A program made the translations under genes and the position numbers. A DNA stretch of 64,000 bases. Source: Cellvibrio sp. GTDB taxonomy: Bacteria; Pseudomonadota; Gammaproteobacteria; Pseudomonadales; Cellvibrionaceae. Below the pieces are notes generated by a model that was not told where the DNA came from, did no database searches, and was given only the letters and a program-made list of their open reading frames with translations. How positions within the stretch are numbered: the stretch's first letter is position 1; the number at the start of each line of letters is the position of its first letter. Below, in pieces: positions 56,301 through 64,000 of this stretch. The DNA is taken from contig JADJRD010000003.1 in assembly GCA_016712405.1 (NCBI GenBank), positions 114,501-178,500 of the forward strand, in the 5' to 3' direction.

Positions 56301-56708
56301 ATGTATTTAGTGGACACCAATGTAATTTCAGAATTGAGAAAAGCAAAACCCCATGGCGGAGTAATGGCTTGGGTTAATCAGGTTGATGAAAAAGATTTGT
56401 TTATTAGTGTTGTAACTTTGGGGGAGATACAAAAGGGAATTGAAAAAACAAGAATGCAGGATAAACCCAAAGCACTTGCTTTTGATCATTGGTTGGATCA
56501 AATCGCTGAAGAATACAACATTCTACCTATGACCGAAAAAACCTTTCGCTTGTGGGCAAAGCTGATGCATGGATTGACTGATGATCTCTACGAAGATGCT
56601 ATGATTGTCGCCACCGCTATAGAGCATCAGCTTGTCGTAGTCACTCGAAATGTTCGTGATTTTTCGGCATTTAATATCAAAATACTAAACCCATTTGAAT
56701 TCAAATAA
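56301..56708 (+). CDS. PIN-domain toxin (VapC/FitB type)
   Basis: 135 residues with a PIN ribonuclease fold. Acidic metal-binding residues stand in order: VDTNVISELRK (Asp5 and a following Glu), ISVVTLGEIQKG, DDLYEDAMIVATA and VTRNVRDFSAF. VapC-type toxins cleave tRNA or rRNA when free of antitoxin. Its close spacing after the Phd-type antitoxin identifies the pair, a combination also seen in StbB/FitB-like modules. All catalytic positions look intact, so the toxin is probably active. Confidence 0.9.
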   Translation: MYLVDTNVISELRKAKPHGGVMAWVNQVDEKDLFISVVTLGEIQKGIEKTRMQDKPKALAFDHWLDQIAEEYNILPMTEKTFRLWAKLMHGLTDDLYEDAMIVATAIEHQLVVVTRNVRDFSAFNIKILNPFEFK

Positions 56709-56725
56709 ATAACAGGAACTGAAAT

Positions 56726-57595
56726 ATGCCACGCAGTATGACTGGATTTGCCCGTCGCGAAGTCAAACTCCCATGGGGAACATTGGTGTGGGAAATCCGC
56801 AGTGTGAACCACCGTTATCTGGAACCCAGCTTCCGTTTGCACGAAGACTTCCGCGAAATCGAACCGCAACTGCGCGATGCAATGCGCAAAGCCTTACAGC
56901 GCGGAAAAGTCGAAGCCAGTTTGCAAGTGCAATGGGAACAAGAAGGCGAAAACGAATTAGGCATTAACGAATCCCGCGCAGCACAAATTACCAAAGCTGC
57001 GCAGCAAATTAATCAATATCTGGGCACTAACGCCGCACCTTTAAATGCGCTGGATATTTTGAAATGGCCAGGCGTGATTCAAAAACAAGAATTAAATCGC
57101 GATGAAATGCACCAAGCGGCATTGCAATTATTTGATCAAGCCCTCGAAGGTTTAATCGAACACCGCTCACGCGAAGGCGCCGAACTCGAACAATTAATTT
57201 TGCAACGTTTGAACTCCGTTTCCGAACAAGTCGTTAAAGTCCGTCAATTAATGCCCGGCATTCTCGCCGCACAACGCGAAAAATTACAAAACAAAATCGC
57301 CGCACTACAAATCGAATTAGACCCCGAAAGACTCGAACAAGAAATCGCACTACTCGCACAAAAAGCCGACGTCGACGAAGAACTCGACCGCCTCGACACC
57401 CACGTCATAGAAGTCAAACGCAGCCTAAAACAAACTGACTCCCTCGGCCGCCGTTTGGATTTTTTAATGCAAGAATTAAATCGCGAAGCCAATACGCTTT
57501 CATCCAAATCAGTTGTCAGTGAAACGACGCAAGCGGCAGTAGAGTTGAAGGTGTTGATCGAGCAAATGCGGGAGCAGGTGCAGAATATTGAGTAA
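56726..57595 (+). CDS. yicC: YicC/YloC-family endoribonuclease
   Basis: 289 residues. The N-terminus SMTGFARREVKLPWGTLVWEIRSVNHRYLEPSFRLHEDFREIEP and C-terminus LDTHVIEVKRSLKQTDSLGRRLDFLMQELNREANTLSSKS are strong YicC signatures. YicC is a cytoplasmic endoribonuclease reported to act on small RNAs. It follows the toxin gene by 17 bases and might receive read-through from that operon; its own promoter is not evident. Codon choice shifts toward C-rich codons between about 57180 and 57440 compared with the flanks. Confidence 0.94.
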   Translation: MPRSMTGFARREVKLPWGTLVWEIRSVNHRYLEPSFRLHEDFREIEPQLRDAMRKALQRGKVEASLQVQWEQEGENELGINESRAAQITKAAQQINQYLGTNAAPLNALDILKWPGVIQKQELNRDEMHQAALQLFDQALEGLIEHRSREGAELEQLILQRLNSVSEQVVKVRQLMPGILAAQREKLQNKIAALQIELDPERLEQEIALLAQKADVDEELDRLDTHVIEVKRSLKQTDSLGRRLDFLMQELNREANTLSSKSVVSETTQAAVELKVLIEQMREQVQNIE

Positions 57596-57689
57596 TTTTT
57601 CATGCGAGGTTGCTTTCAATTAAAAAGAGAGCGGCCTATAGTTTATGAAAAATCAGGCCAACAAAGCCCGGTTAACTTTGCTGAAAAAA

Positions 57690-58790
57690 TCATTCAATCT
57701 TCCAATCACCCAAAATTTTCTTCTGTGTATATTCTTTCGTTTCTTCGCTATTCAACTGAGGACGTTTGTAATTAATTTGCGCGCCGGGGCCGCTGCTGTT
57801 GTATTCAAAAAAGCGTGAATCTTCTGAGTAGAATGGTATTTTTGTTCCGTTTTTTGCAGTGCCGTTCATGGCATACCAGCCGTCGATGGTGATGTGTTTG
57901 TCCATCCAACTATTAATGAACACTGCTTTACCTATTGCATTAGGATCTGCGTAGCGGCCATCAGAAAATTGAGTGGTGGGATGCCAAGGGCGGCCGAGTG
58001 GAACTGAATTATCGGGAACAGATGAATCGCGAGTTAAACGGCAATTGATAAAGGTTAAACCATATTGCTGAGAAAGTTTTGTTGAAGGTGCGACTAAATA
58101 GCCGTACGGAAAATTTAATTTGCCGCGTGCAAGTGTTTTAATTTCGGAATTTGTGAACAGGGCATTGCCGTTGCCGAAAATAAAATCCACATTGCCTGCA
58201 ATAAGGGTGTTATCAAACCAGCTTCGACCAGAATTCACAAAAAGAGTGTCTTGATATCCCAATAAATTTACATTGCGTACCAACACTTTGTCGCTGGGGC
58301 TTTCCAAAAATAATGCAACTGCTTGTGCGTTCGCAACTCGTTTTGGGTCTTCATTGGCTAATACATCGTTGGTTAAAAAATCAAAGCTGTTTTCTATGGT
58401 GATATTTTCAATGCGGATATTGGTCGCGTGAATGGTTAATGTGGCTGATCCCGGTGTGCCCCAGGTTTTTCCATTTGCATAGGTTTGGCCTGCATAGGCA
58501 TCGAAATAAATGCGAGTTTTGTTTTTACCTTCGCCAATCAATTCAACATTGGGTTTCTTCAGTGTGACTTTTTCGTAATATTGTCCGGTGCGAACAAAAA
58601 TTCGATAAGGTGTTTCTGAGTTTTCCGGAATTGCATCAATAGCAGCCTGAATACTGTTAAAGGTATTTTTTCCGGTGACAGCTTTTTGGCTGACAACAAA
58701 CTTTTGAATGGTTTTTTTCTGATGTACACAGCCGCTGATGAAAAATAATGACAGAATAAAAAACAATGTAAATAAACGATCAAAAGGCAT
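57690..58790 (-). CDS. Pectinesterase, CE8 lipoprotein
   Basis: 366 residues with a lipoprotein signal (LFFILSLFFISGC, lipid Cys 21). The CE8 right-handed beta-helix motifs are all visible: NTFNSIQAAIDAIP, ANAQAVALFL, LLGYQDTLFVNSGRSWFDN, GNVDFIFGNGNALF with the catalytic Asp pair, and LGRPWHP with the Arg. It removes methyl groups from pectin, releasing methanol and polygalacturonate for the GH28 enzyme encoded further right. An outer-membrane lipoprotein form (PemB-like) suggests it works on oligomers in the periplasm or at the surface. Confidence 0.93.
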   Translation of the reverse strand: MPFDRLFTLFFILSLFFISGCVHQKKTIQKFVVSQKAVTGKNTFNSIQAAIDAIPENSETPYRIFVRTGQYYEKVTLKKPNVELIGEGKNKTRIYFDAYAGQTYANGKTWGTPGSATLTIHATNIRIENITIENSFDFLTNDVLANEDPKRVANAQAVALFLESPSDKVLVRNVNLLGYQDTLFVNSGRSWFDNTLIAGNVDFIFGNGNALFTNSEIKTLARGKLNFPYGYLVAPSTKLSQQYGLTFINCRLTRDSSVPDNSVPLGRPWHPTTQFSDGRYADPNAIGKAVFINSWMDKHITIDGWYAMNGTAKNGTKIPFYSEDSRFFEYNSSGPGAQINYKRPQLNSEETKEYTQKKILGDWKIE

Positions 58791-58907
58791 AGCCTATTCC
58801 TCGTGTGATAACCACAATAGGTATCGCTATTCAGACAGAAGCCTATTCAATATAACTTGCCGAAGCCTGGGGTGATCATCGACAAGTTAATAGCAACAGA
58901 AAGACTG

Positions 58908-60386
58908 TTAACTGCCAAATGATTCCTTGACGGTGTTTAATACGCCCTTAGCGTAGAAACTTTCTAACCACTTGCTAGTGGTTTCAATAAAAGCCGATTC
59001 ATTGATTAAGTCATCACCGAATACTTTTTGTATAGAGACGACGGCGTTGACCATGCCAACAGGATTGCCCTGATTGGCATCACAGGCTGCGCGTAATTCT
59101 TTCGCGAGTGGATCAGATACTTCAATGGGCGATCCTTTTTCATCGACGCCGGAAATATAGCGAATCCAAGCAGCGACACCTAAACATAAAATATCAATCT
59201 GCCCATGAGAGTTTAATTGTTCACGCAAAGATTCTAATAAACGTTGCGGTAGTTTTTGTGAGCCATCCATAGCAATCTGCCAAGTGCGATGTTTTAGTGA
59301 TTTGTTGGAGAATCTGTCGCGCAATTGTTGTTTGTAAGCTTCAATATCAAATCCATTCGGTGCAGAGAGTGTTTCACCTGCCTCTCGTGCCATATAAGTT
59401 TTAATGAGTTTTACGAAAGCGGGCTGTTCCATCACTTCGCTAATATAATTAAAGCCTGACAGATAACCGCAGTAAGCCATTATGGAATGTGATCCGTTCA
59501 ATAAACGTAATTTTATTTTTTCAAACAGACGAACATCTTTTACTATCAGCACGCCAACTTTTTCCCATTCGGGCCGATCTGTTGCGAATTTGTCTTCAAT
59601 AACCCATTGACTAAAAGGTTCGCAGACCACCATAGCTTCGTCTCTTAGGCCTAAACGCAACTCAATTTCACGTCGATCATCATCCGTAGTGGCCGGAACA
59701 ATGCGATCAACCATGGTGCATGGAAAAGAAGCATTGGCTTTAATCCATTGACTAAAATCGGCGGATATTTTTTCAGCGAATTGCAATAGAACCTTTTCAA
59801 GCACTTCGCCATTATTGGGCAGGTTGTCGCAACTAATAATAGTGAAGCCTGAATGATTGAGTTGATAACGTTTTTTGAGAGCAGCAATTAAATAACCAAT
59901 AGCGGATTTGGGTGTGTCAGGGTGTTGCAAGTCATGCTCAATATCAGGGTGATGCAGATTCAAATTGCCGGTTGCGGGATCATGGCAATAACCTTTTTCG
60001 GTTACGGTTAAGGAGATAATTTTAATCGAGGGTTGCGCCATGGCTTCTATCAATGCGGTAGGATTTTCTGGCCCAACAAGAGTATCAATGACGGCGCCCA
60101 TCAATTGTAATTTTTCGCCATCGCTTGAGCGTTCAACCAGAGTGTATAAGCAATTTTGCGGTACTAACTGATCGCGTACGCCCGCCGAACGCAAGCTGCT
60201 ACCAATAATTCCCCAATCGCCACCCGATTGATTCAACACTGCCTCTGTATAAAACGCTTGATGCGCTCGATGAAATGCTCCAATTCCCAAATGCACAATT
60301 CCAGGAATTAATTTTTCTCGTGAATATTTGGGTAAGATCACATCCGCTGATAAATTATGAATAGCAGTGTTGTTTAAACGTTTCAT
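58908..60386 (-). CDS. Mannitol dehydrogenase-family hexuronate reductase (UxuB-like)
   Basis: Start placed at ATG 60386 (MKRLNNTAIHNL), giving 492 residues; an upstream in-frame ATG at 60422 is possible. The NAD-binding PGIVHLGIGAFHRAHQAFYTEAVL, the active-site KLRLLNGSHSIMAYCGYLSG and the C-terminal LCLGVAAWIRY segments define the polyol-specific long-chain dehydrogenase family that includes fructuronate reductase UxuB and mannitol dehydrogenase. In a pectin cluster the expected job is reduction of tagaturonate or fructuronate. UxaB proper has a different N-terminus, so the name UxuB fits better, yet the neighbour UxaA uses altronate. Divergent from kdgK. Confidence 0.8.
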   Translation of the reverse strand: MKRLNNTAIHNLSADVILPKYSREKLIPGIVHLGIGAFHRAHQAFYTEAVLNQSGGDWGIIGSSLRSAGVRDQLVPQNCLYTLVERSSDGEKLQLMGAVIDTLVGPENPTALIEAMAQPSIKIISLTVTEKGYCHDPATGNLNLHHPDIEHDLQHPDTPKSAIGYLIAALKKRYQLNHSGFTIISCDNLPNNGEVLEKVLLQFAEKISADFSQWIKANASFPCTMVDRIVPATTDDDRREIELRLGLRDEAMVVCEPFSQWVIEDKFATDRPEWEKVGVLIVKDVRLFEKIKLRLLNGSHSIMAYCGYLSGFNYISEVMEQPAFVKLIKTYMAREAGETLSAPNGFDIEAYKQQLRDRFSNKSLKHRTWQIAMDGSQKLPQRLLESLREQLNSHGQIDILCLGVAAWIRYISGVDEKGSPIEVSDPLAKELRAACDANQGNPVGMVNAVVSIQKVFGDDLINESAFIETTSKWLESFYAKGVLNTVKESFGS

Positions 60387-60580
60387 TCTTGGTGTCCAAT
60401 TAAATAAAAAATGAATAGGCATTCATGCAAAATACAATGATTAAATTCTATGCTATTTCATGCGACTAATGCTATAGTTGCGACACTTAAATTTAATTAA
60501 ATTATTTTTACTTTTTCATAAACAGTAAAGATATTTAAAATCAAAATTTTCATCAAATTAACTTATTTGCAGGTATTAAC

Positions 60581-61522
60581 ATGGCACAGATAGCGGCAAT
60601 TGGCGAAGTCATGGTTGAACTTTCTCCGTTTCCAACAATTGATAATAATGGCCGGGAAATTATGGCGCTCTCTTTTGCGGGGGATACTTATAACACTTCT
60701 GTGTACATGTCTCGACTGGGTTTGGAAACACACTATGTTACCCAGTTAGGGCAAGATCCTTATAGTCAACAAATCATGCAGCGTATTGCCAATGAAAATA
60801 TCGGTACAGCGATGATTAAACAATTGCCCGGTCGTTCGCCGGGTTTATATGTGATTAGAAACACGCCCGATGGCGAGCGCGAATTTTTTTACTGGAGAAA
60901 AGAAGCGCCGGCAAGAGAGTTATTTAACTCACAAGAATCTGCTGATCAACTTTGTCAAAAGCTAATGCAATGTGACTGTATTTATTTAAGTGGTATCACC
61001 CTTGCGATTATTGGCGAACAATCCCGTGAATTTTTATTTCAGTCCTTGAAAAAATTACGTGCACAGGGCGTCACAATTGCGTTTGACAGTAATTATCGCC
61101 CGCGTTTATGGCAAGATAAAACCGAAGCACAAAAAGCCATGTTATCTATCATGCAATACACCGATATCGCATTGCTTACATTGGATGACGAACAACTACT
61201 TTGGGGTGATGACACAGTTGCAGGTTGCAAACAACGTTATGCCCAATTCAAATTGCGTGAACTGGTGTTAAAACGGGGTGCTGACGATGCCATTATTATT
61301 ACACCCGATGCAGAGCTGCGTGTGCCTGTACCGCCGGTGCAAGGTGTTGTTGATACTACCGGTGCCGGCGATACTTTCAATGCGGGTTATTTGGCTGGGC
61401 GACTGATGAACAAATCATTGGAAGATTCTGCCAAACAGGGGATTCGTTGTGCGGGCATTATCATTCGCCATCGCGGTGCCATTATTGATAAATCTATTTT
61501 TGATAAAGAGCTTGGCGTCTAG
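60581..61522 (+). CDS. kdgK: 2-dehydro-3-deoxygluconokinase
   Basis: 313 residues of the PfkB sugar kinase family. It phosphorylates KDG to KDPG, joining hexuronate breakdown to the Entner-Doudoroff aldolase. The substrate region ALSFAGDTYNTSVYMSRLG and the catalytic loop VDTTGAGDTFNAGYLAG (Asp base, anion hole) are plain; AFDSNYRPRLWQ is a KdgK-type segment. GCAGG precedes the ATG. It faces uxuB across 194 bases that are strongly AT rich and converges with uxaA 34 bases away. No clear operator was seen in its promoter region. Confidence 0.9.
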   Translation: MAQIAAIGEVMVELSPFPTIDNNGREIMALSFAGDTYNTSVYMSRLGLETHYVTQLGQDPYSQQIMQRIANENIGTAMIKQLPGRSPGLYVIRNTPDGEREFFYWRKEAPARELFNSQESADQLCQKLMQCDCIYLSGITLAIIGEQSREFLFQSLKKLRAQGVTIAFDSNYRPRLWQDKTEAQKAMLSIMQYTDIALLTLDDEQLLWGDDTVAGCKQRYAQFKLRELVLKRGADDAIIITPDAELRVPVPPVQGVVDTTGAGDTFNAGYLAGRLMNKSLEDSAKQGIRCAGIIIRHRGAIIDKSIFDKELGV

Positions 61523-61556
61523 GCCGGGTTAAAATCCAAAAAAATTGAAACAGTTA

Positions 61557-63077
61557 TTAAACAACAGCGCCAATTTTCCAAGGTACAAATTCGTTATCGC
61601 CGTAACCTAATAATTCACTCTTGGTTTTTTTGCCGGAGGCGACAGCAAGAATTTCTTCAAAAATTTCTTGTCCGGATTCTTCCAGTGAAATTTCACCATC
61701 AGACACTTTTCCACAATTGATATCCATGTCGTCTTGCATGTGATTGTAAATTTTACTGTTGGTCGCGAGCTTGATACTGGGCGCTGGTTTGCAACCAAAT
61801 GCAGAACCGCGACCAGTAGTGAAACATAAAATTTGTGCGCCGGATGCGACCTGCCCTGTAGCAGAAACCGGGTCGTAACCAGGGCTGTCCATAAAGACAA
61901 AACCTTTGGTGGTGATATCTTCTGCATAGAGAAAAACATCACGTAAATTAGTTGAACCGCTTTTGGCTTGAGCACCTAAAGATTTTTCAATAATTGTCGT
62001 TAATCCACCAGCTTTATTGCCGGGGGATGGATTATTGTTTAATTCAAAGTCATTGCGTGCGGTGTAATGTTTCCACCATTCAATGCGATCCAATAATTTT
62101 TGGGCGATGGCGGGCGATTCTGCGCGACGCGTCAATAAATGTTCTGCACCAAAAATTTCTGGTGTTTCTGACAATATCACTGTGCCGCCATGGCGAACCA
62201 AAAGATCACCCGCAATTCCTAATGCAGGATTCGCCGTTACACCGGAAAGTGCATCAGATCCACCGCATTGCAAGCCAATAATTAATTCACTTGCAGAAAC
62301 GGTTTCGCGTTGGCATTGATTCACCAGTGGCAACATTGCGCGTAAAGTTTCTATGCCTTTTTCAATTGCCAGGCGAGTGCCGCCGACATCTTGAATGGTG
62401 TAAGCGGTAAAGGTTCTGGAGTTGGCAAGGCCGCACTCTTCCATCACACGTTGAATTTGCATAGTTTCGCAACCCAAGCCCACCATCATCACGCCACCAA
62501 AATTCGGATGGCGAGCATAGCCGTTAAATGTGCGACGTAAGGTTTCATAGCCTTCGCCATCGGAACGCATGCCGCAACCGCTGTCGTGGGTCATGGCAAT
62601 GACACCATCAATATTGGGAAACTGGTTTAATTCGCCGGAAAACGTGAAATGTTGTGCAATGGCTTTGGCTACTGTCGCCGAACAATTAACAGTGGTTAAG
62701 ATTCCAACGTAATTGCGTGTACCGGCTTTGCCGTTAATTCTTTTATAGCCTTGAAAGCTAGCTTGTTTGGTAGCGGGTAAGAATTCAGTTGGCTTGGCTT
62801 CTTCACAAAAACCATAGTTTTTTTCCAATTCACCCATGATGCAGTTATGCATATGGATATGTTCACCTGCCTTAATATCCACACTGGCGAAACCAATGGT
62901 TTGGCCGTATTTCAGAATGGGTTCGCCTTGGCTGATATCGCGTATGGCGATTTTGTGCATCGCCGGAATATCGTTTTGAAGGGTGACATCTTTTTCAGCA
63001 AAGAGCACTCCAGCAGGTAGAGCAACCTTACAGATGCCTAAATTATCTTTGTCATGCAGAACGATGATGCTACTCAC
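61557..63077 (-). CDS. uxaA: Altronate dehydratase
   Basis: 506 residues from GTG 63077 with AGAGAA upstream. UxaA removes water from D-altronate to give KDG in the galacturonate branch. The N-terminal SAF-like domain (GEPILKYGQTIGFASVDIKAGEHIHMHN) and the catalytic UxaA/GarD core (GTRNYVGILTTVNCSATVA, MTHDSGCGM, GLGCETMQ, LQCGGSDALSGVTANPALG, CFTTGRGSAFGCKPAPSIKLATNS) are all present. The product feeds KdgK. The upstream region carries a terminator-like hairpin and three operator palindromes. Confidence 0.93.
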   Translation of the reverse strand: MSSIIVLHDKDNLGICKVALPAGVLFAEKDVTLQNDIPAMHKIAIRDISQGEPILKYGQTIGFASVDIKAGEHIHMHNCIMGELEKNYGFCEEAKPTEFLPATKQASFQGYKRINGKAGTRNYVGILTTVNCSATVAKAIAQHFTFSGELNQFPNIDGVIAMTHDSGCGMRSDGEGYETLRRTFNGYARHPNFGGVMMVGLGCETMQIQRVMEECGLANSRTFTAYTIQDVGGTRLAIEKGIETLRAMLPLVNQCQRETVSASELIIGLQCGGSDALSGVTANPALGIAGDLLVRHGGTVILSETPEIFGAEHLLTRRAESPAIAQKLLDRIEWWKHYTARNDFELNNNPSPGNKAGGLTTIIEKSLGAQAKSGSTNLRDVFLYAEDITTKGFVFMDSPGYDPVSATGQVASGAQILCFTTGRGSAFGCKPAPSIKLATNSKIYNHMQDDMDINCGKVSDGEISLEESGQEIFEEILAVASGKKTKSELLGYGDNEFVPWKIGAVV

Positions 63078-63154
63078 GTTGTTCTCTCATTGTTGGCCAA
63101 TTTGCCTGCAAGTTTATGCCTTTCTTATTTAACTGAGCAGTGATTTCTGCCGCG

Positions 63155-63182
63155 CCAAAAAAACGGGCGCCTTATGGCGCCC
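63155..63182 (-). terminator. Leader terminator upstream of uxaA
   Basis: On the minus strand GGGCGCC-ATAA-GGCGCCC is followed by G and seven T: a textbook intrinsic terminator, ending about 80 bases before the uxaA GTG. No leftward gene lies to its right, so it would stop a transcript started near the palindromes at 63277-63482. It may be an attenuator of uxaA or the end of a short RNA. A second stem, GGTATT/AATACC, lies at 63197-63213. Confidence 0.7.
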
Positions 63183-63276
63183 TAAGTAATCGGCAATGGT
63201 ATTCGGTCAATACCGGGATCCAATCTACAGACAGAAAAATCAATGCACAACCCGATTTCCCTCGGCAAATACGCAG

Positions 63277-63290
63277 TGTAATCGATTACA
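63277..63290. promoter_or_regulatory. Palindromic operator TGTAATCGATTACA
   Basis: A perfect 14-base palindrome with a central CG, the symmetry favoured by LacI-family repressors. It lies 200 bases upstream of uxaA, to the right of the leader terminator, and could control the leftward leader transcript. Confidence 0.6.
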
Positions 63291-63433
63291 TAAATTTCTT
63301 GAAAAAATGATTAAAAAGAATAAGGCTTTGGATGTTGCTCACAAATAAACATCCTATTAAAGACATTAAAAGTAGGATGATTCGTGCTTATGAAATAATT
63401 TCCATATTTAAAAATATTTCTATTGGTTACATT

Positions 63434-63449
63434 ATGTATACGTATACAT
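63434..63449. promoter_or_regulatory. Palindromic operator ATGTATACGTATACAT, copy 1
   Basis: A perfect 16-base palindrome centred on CG, in the intergenic region between uxaA and the GH28 gene. An identical palindrome follows with centres 33 bases apart, about three helical turns, so two dimers could bind the same face of the DNA. LacI-type regulator inferred. Confidence 0.8.
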
Positions 63450-63466
63450 TTCAATCGGGCTGATAA

Positions 63467-63482
63467 ATGTATACGTATACAT
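63467..63482. promoter_or_regulatory. Palindromic operator ATGTATACGTATACAT, copy 2
   Basis: Identical to the copy at 63434. It lies about 210 bases upstream of the GH28 start, and the AT-rich stretch 63483-63600 after it presumably holds the rightward promoter. The remainder of the 600-base gap (63078-63692) shows only the leader terminator, a small hairpin and the other palindromes. Confidence 0.8.
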
Positions 63483-63692
63483 GATGATTAATATTCCTAA
63501 TCGTGGATAAAAAGACATAAAAATGAAATTTAATGACTTTTTTGTTCTTGATATTGTGAAAAAATTAAGGTGACAGAAAGAATATAATTTGTATATTATG
63601 AGGATAGATATCTTTTTGGGTGTTTCTCGTACCAAGAGCTAACCTTAAGTTCAATAAATGGTGGTGATCTGATCCTTCCATTTTTATCAGGA

Positions 63693-64000
63693 ATGAAACA
63701 ATTGATTAGTGATGGCCTATCAGCATCAGTTGCAATGCATAAGATAAGTCGACGCAGCTTTGTGTTGACTGCGTCATCTGTGTGCTCGCTGTTGGGGGTG
63801 ACTGCTTGTGCGGGGCGAACGTCACAAATCGATCATTGGGCTCTGGCAGACACTATTCGTCGACAAGTTATTCCGCCTCTATTCCCCGCTAGAACATTTG
63901 ATATTCGTCACTACGGTGCGAAACCTGAATCGAGTGATAACACTCAGGCTATAGCGGCTGCCATTGAGGCTTGTCATCAAGCGGGTGGTGGAAAAGTCTT
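63693..64000 (+). CDS. GH28 polygalacturonase-like protein, partial at window edge
   Basis: The first 102 residues are present; the gene runs off the window. A leader KISRRSFVLTASSVCSLLGVTAC combines a twin-Arg-like pair with a lipobox-like LGVTAC, so Tat-exported lipoprotein is possible. Then comes FDIRHYGAKPESSDNTQAIAAAIEACHQAGGGKV, the typical N-terminal edge of the pectin-lyase beta-helix in GH28 enzymes. The start is uncertain: ATG 63693 has AGGA too close, while ATG 63735 gives a normal-length leader without a clear ribosome site. It would hydrolyse de-esterified pectin in concert with the CE8 enzyme. Confidence 0.75.
   Translation, partial: MKQLISDGLSASVAMHKISRRSFVLTASSVCSLLGVTACAGRTSQIDHWALADTIRRQVIPPLFPARTFDIRHYGAKPESSDNTQAIAAAIEACHQAGGGKV

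Overview
The window reads as chromosomal DNA of a plant-polysaccharide-degrading gammaproteobacterium of Cellvibrio type (Cellvibrionaceae or close). The evidence is a murJ-ribF-ileS-lspA-fkpB-ispH-minor pilin-pilY1-pilE-pilR-pilS block in the order I know from Pseudomonas, a lipoprotein GH3 glucosidase, and a pectin module (CE8 pectinesterase, UxuB-like reductase, KdgK, UxaA, GH28). No rRNA, tRNA, CRISPR array, prophage or transposase gene was seen.

Layout. 71-5593 (minus): a three-gene operon of a broken CXXCH protein, a LamG/CXXCH lipoprotein and a Tat-exported DUF1501-like protein. 6090-12423 (plus): an HzsA-like lipoprotein with two CXXCH motifs, two small beta-barrel proteins, a TlpA-like thioredoxin, a DUF4266 lipoprotein and a DUF3570 barrel. 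Together these look like an extracytoplasmic redox system of unknown function. 12557-19845: housekeeping genes (glutathione peroxidase, TauE/SafE, gloB, gamma-carbonic anhydrase, prlC, DCC protein, solute-binding protein, SOS-regulated yebG). 19981-27433: murJ to ispH. 27430-40122: type IV pilus assembly genes and the PilS/PilR two-component system. 40217-50816: nadE, a YtrA-type ABC/GntR operon running into a TAP-like hydrolase and a NatAB exporter, and an S9 peptidase. 50949-57595: an unknown periplasmic protein, GH3, rph, a Phd/PIN toxin-antitoxin pair and yicC. 57690-64000: pectin and hexuronate catabolism with LacI-type operator palindromes.

Two themes cut across the window. First, at least eight genes are broken by single-base indels or a stop, mostly one base short in a homopolymer (A6, T6, T7, T9, G7). 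Repairing that one base restores a full-length family member each time. This most likely reflects assembly or basecalling undercounts, but the G tracts in pilY1 and pilW could also be phase-variable. Second, GC-rich palindromic repeats of about 50-150 bp sit between genes and intrude into coding ends. One supplies the start region of the DUF3570 gene, others supply the stops of ribF and tauE, and one is embedded in frame upstream of a lipoprotein signal peptide.

All assignments come from reading motifs and gene order; no database search or alignment was run.
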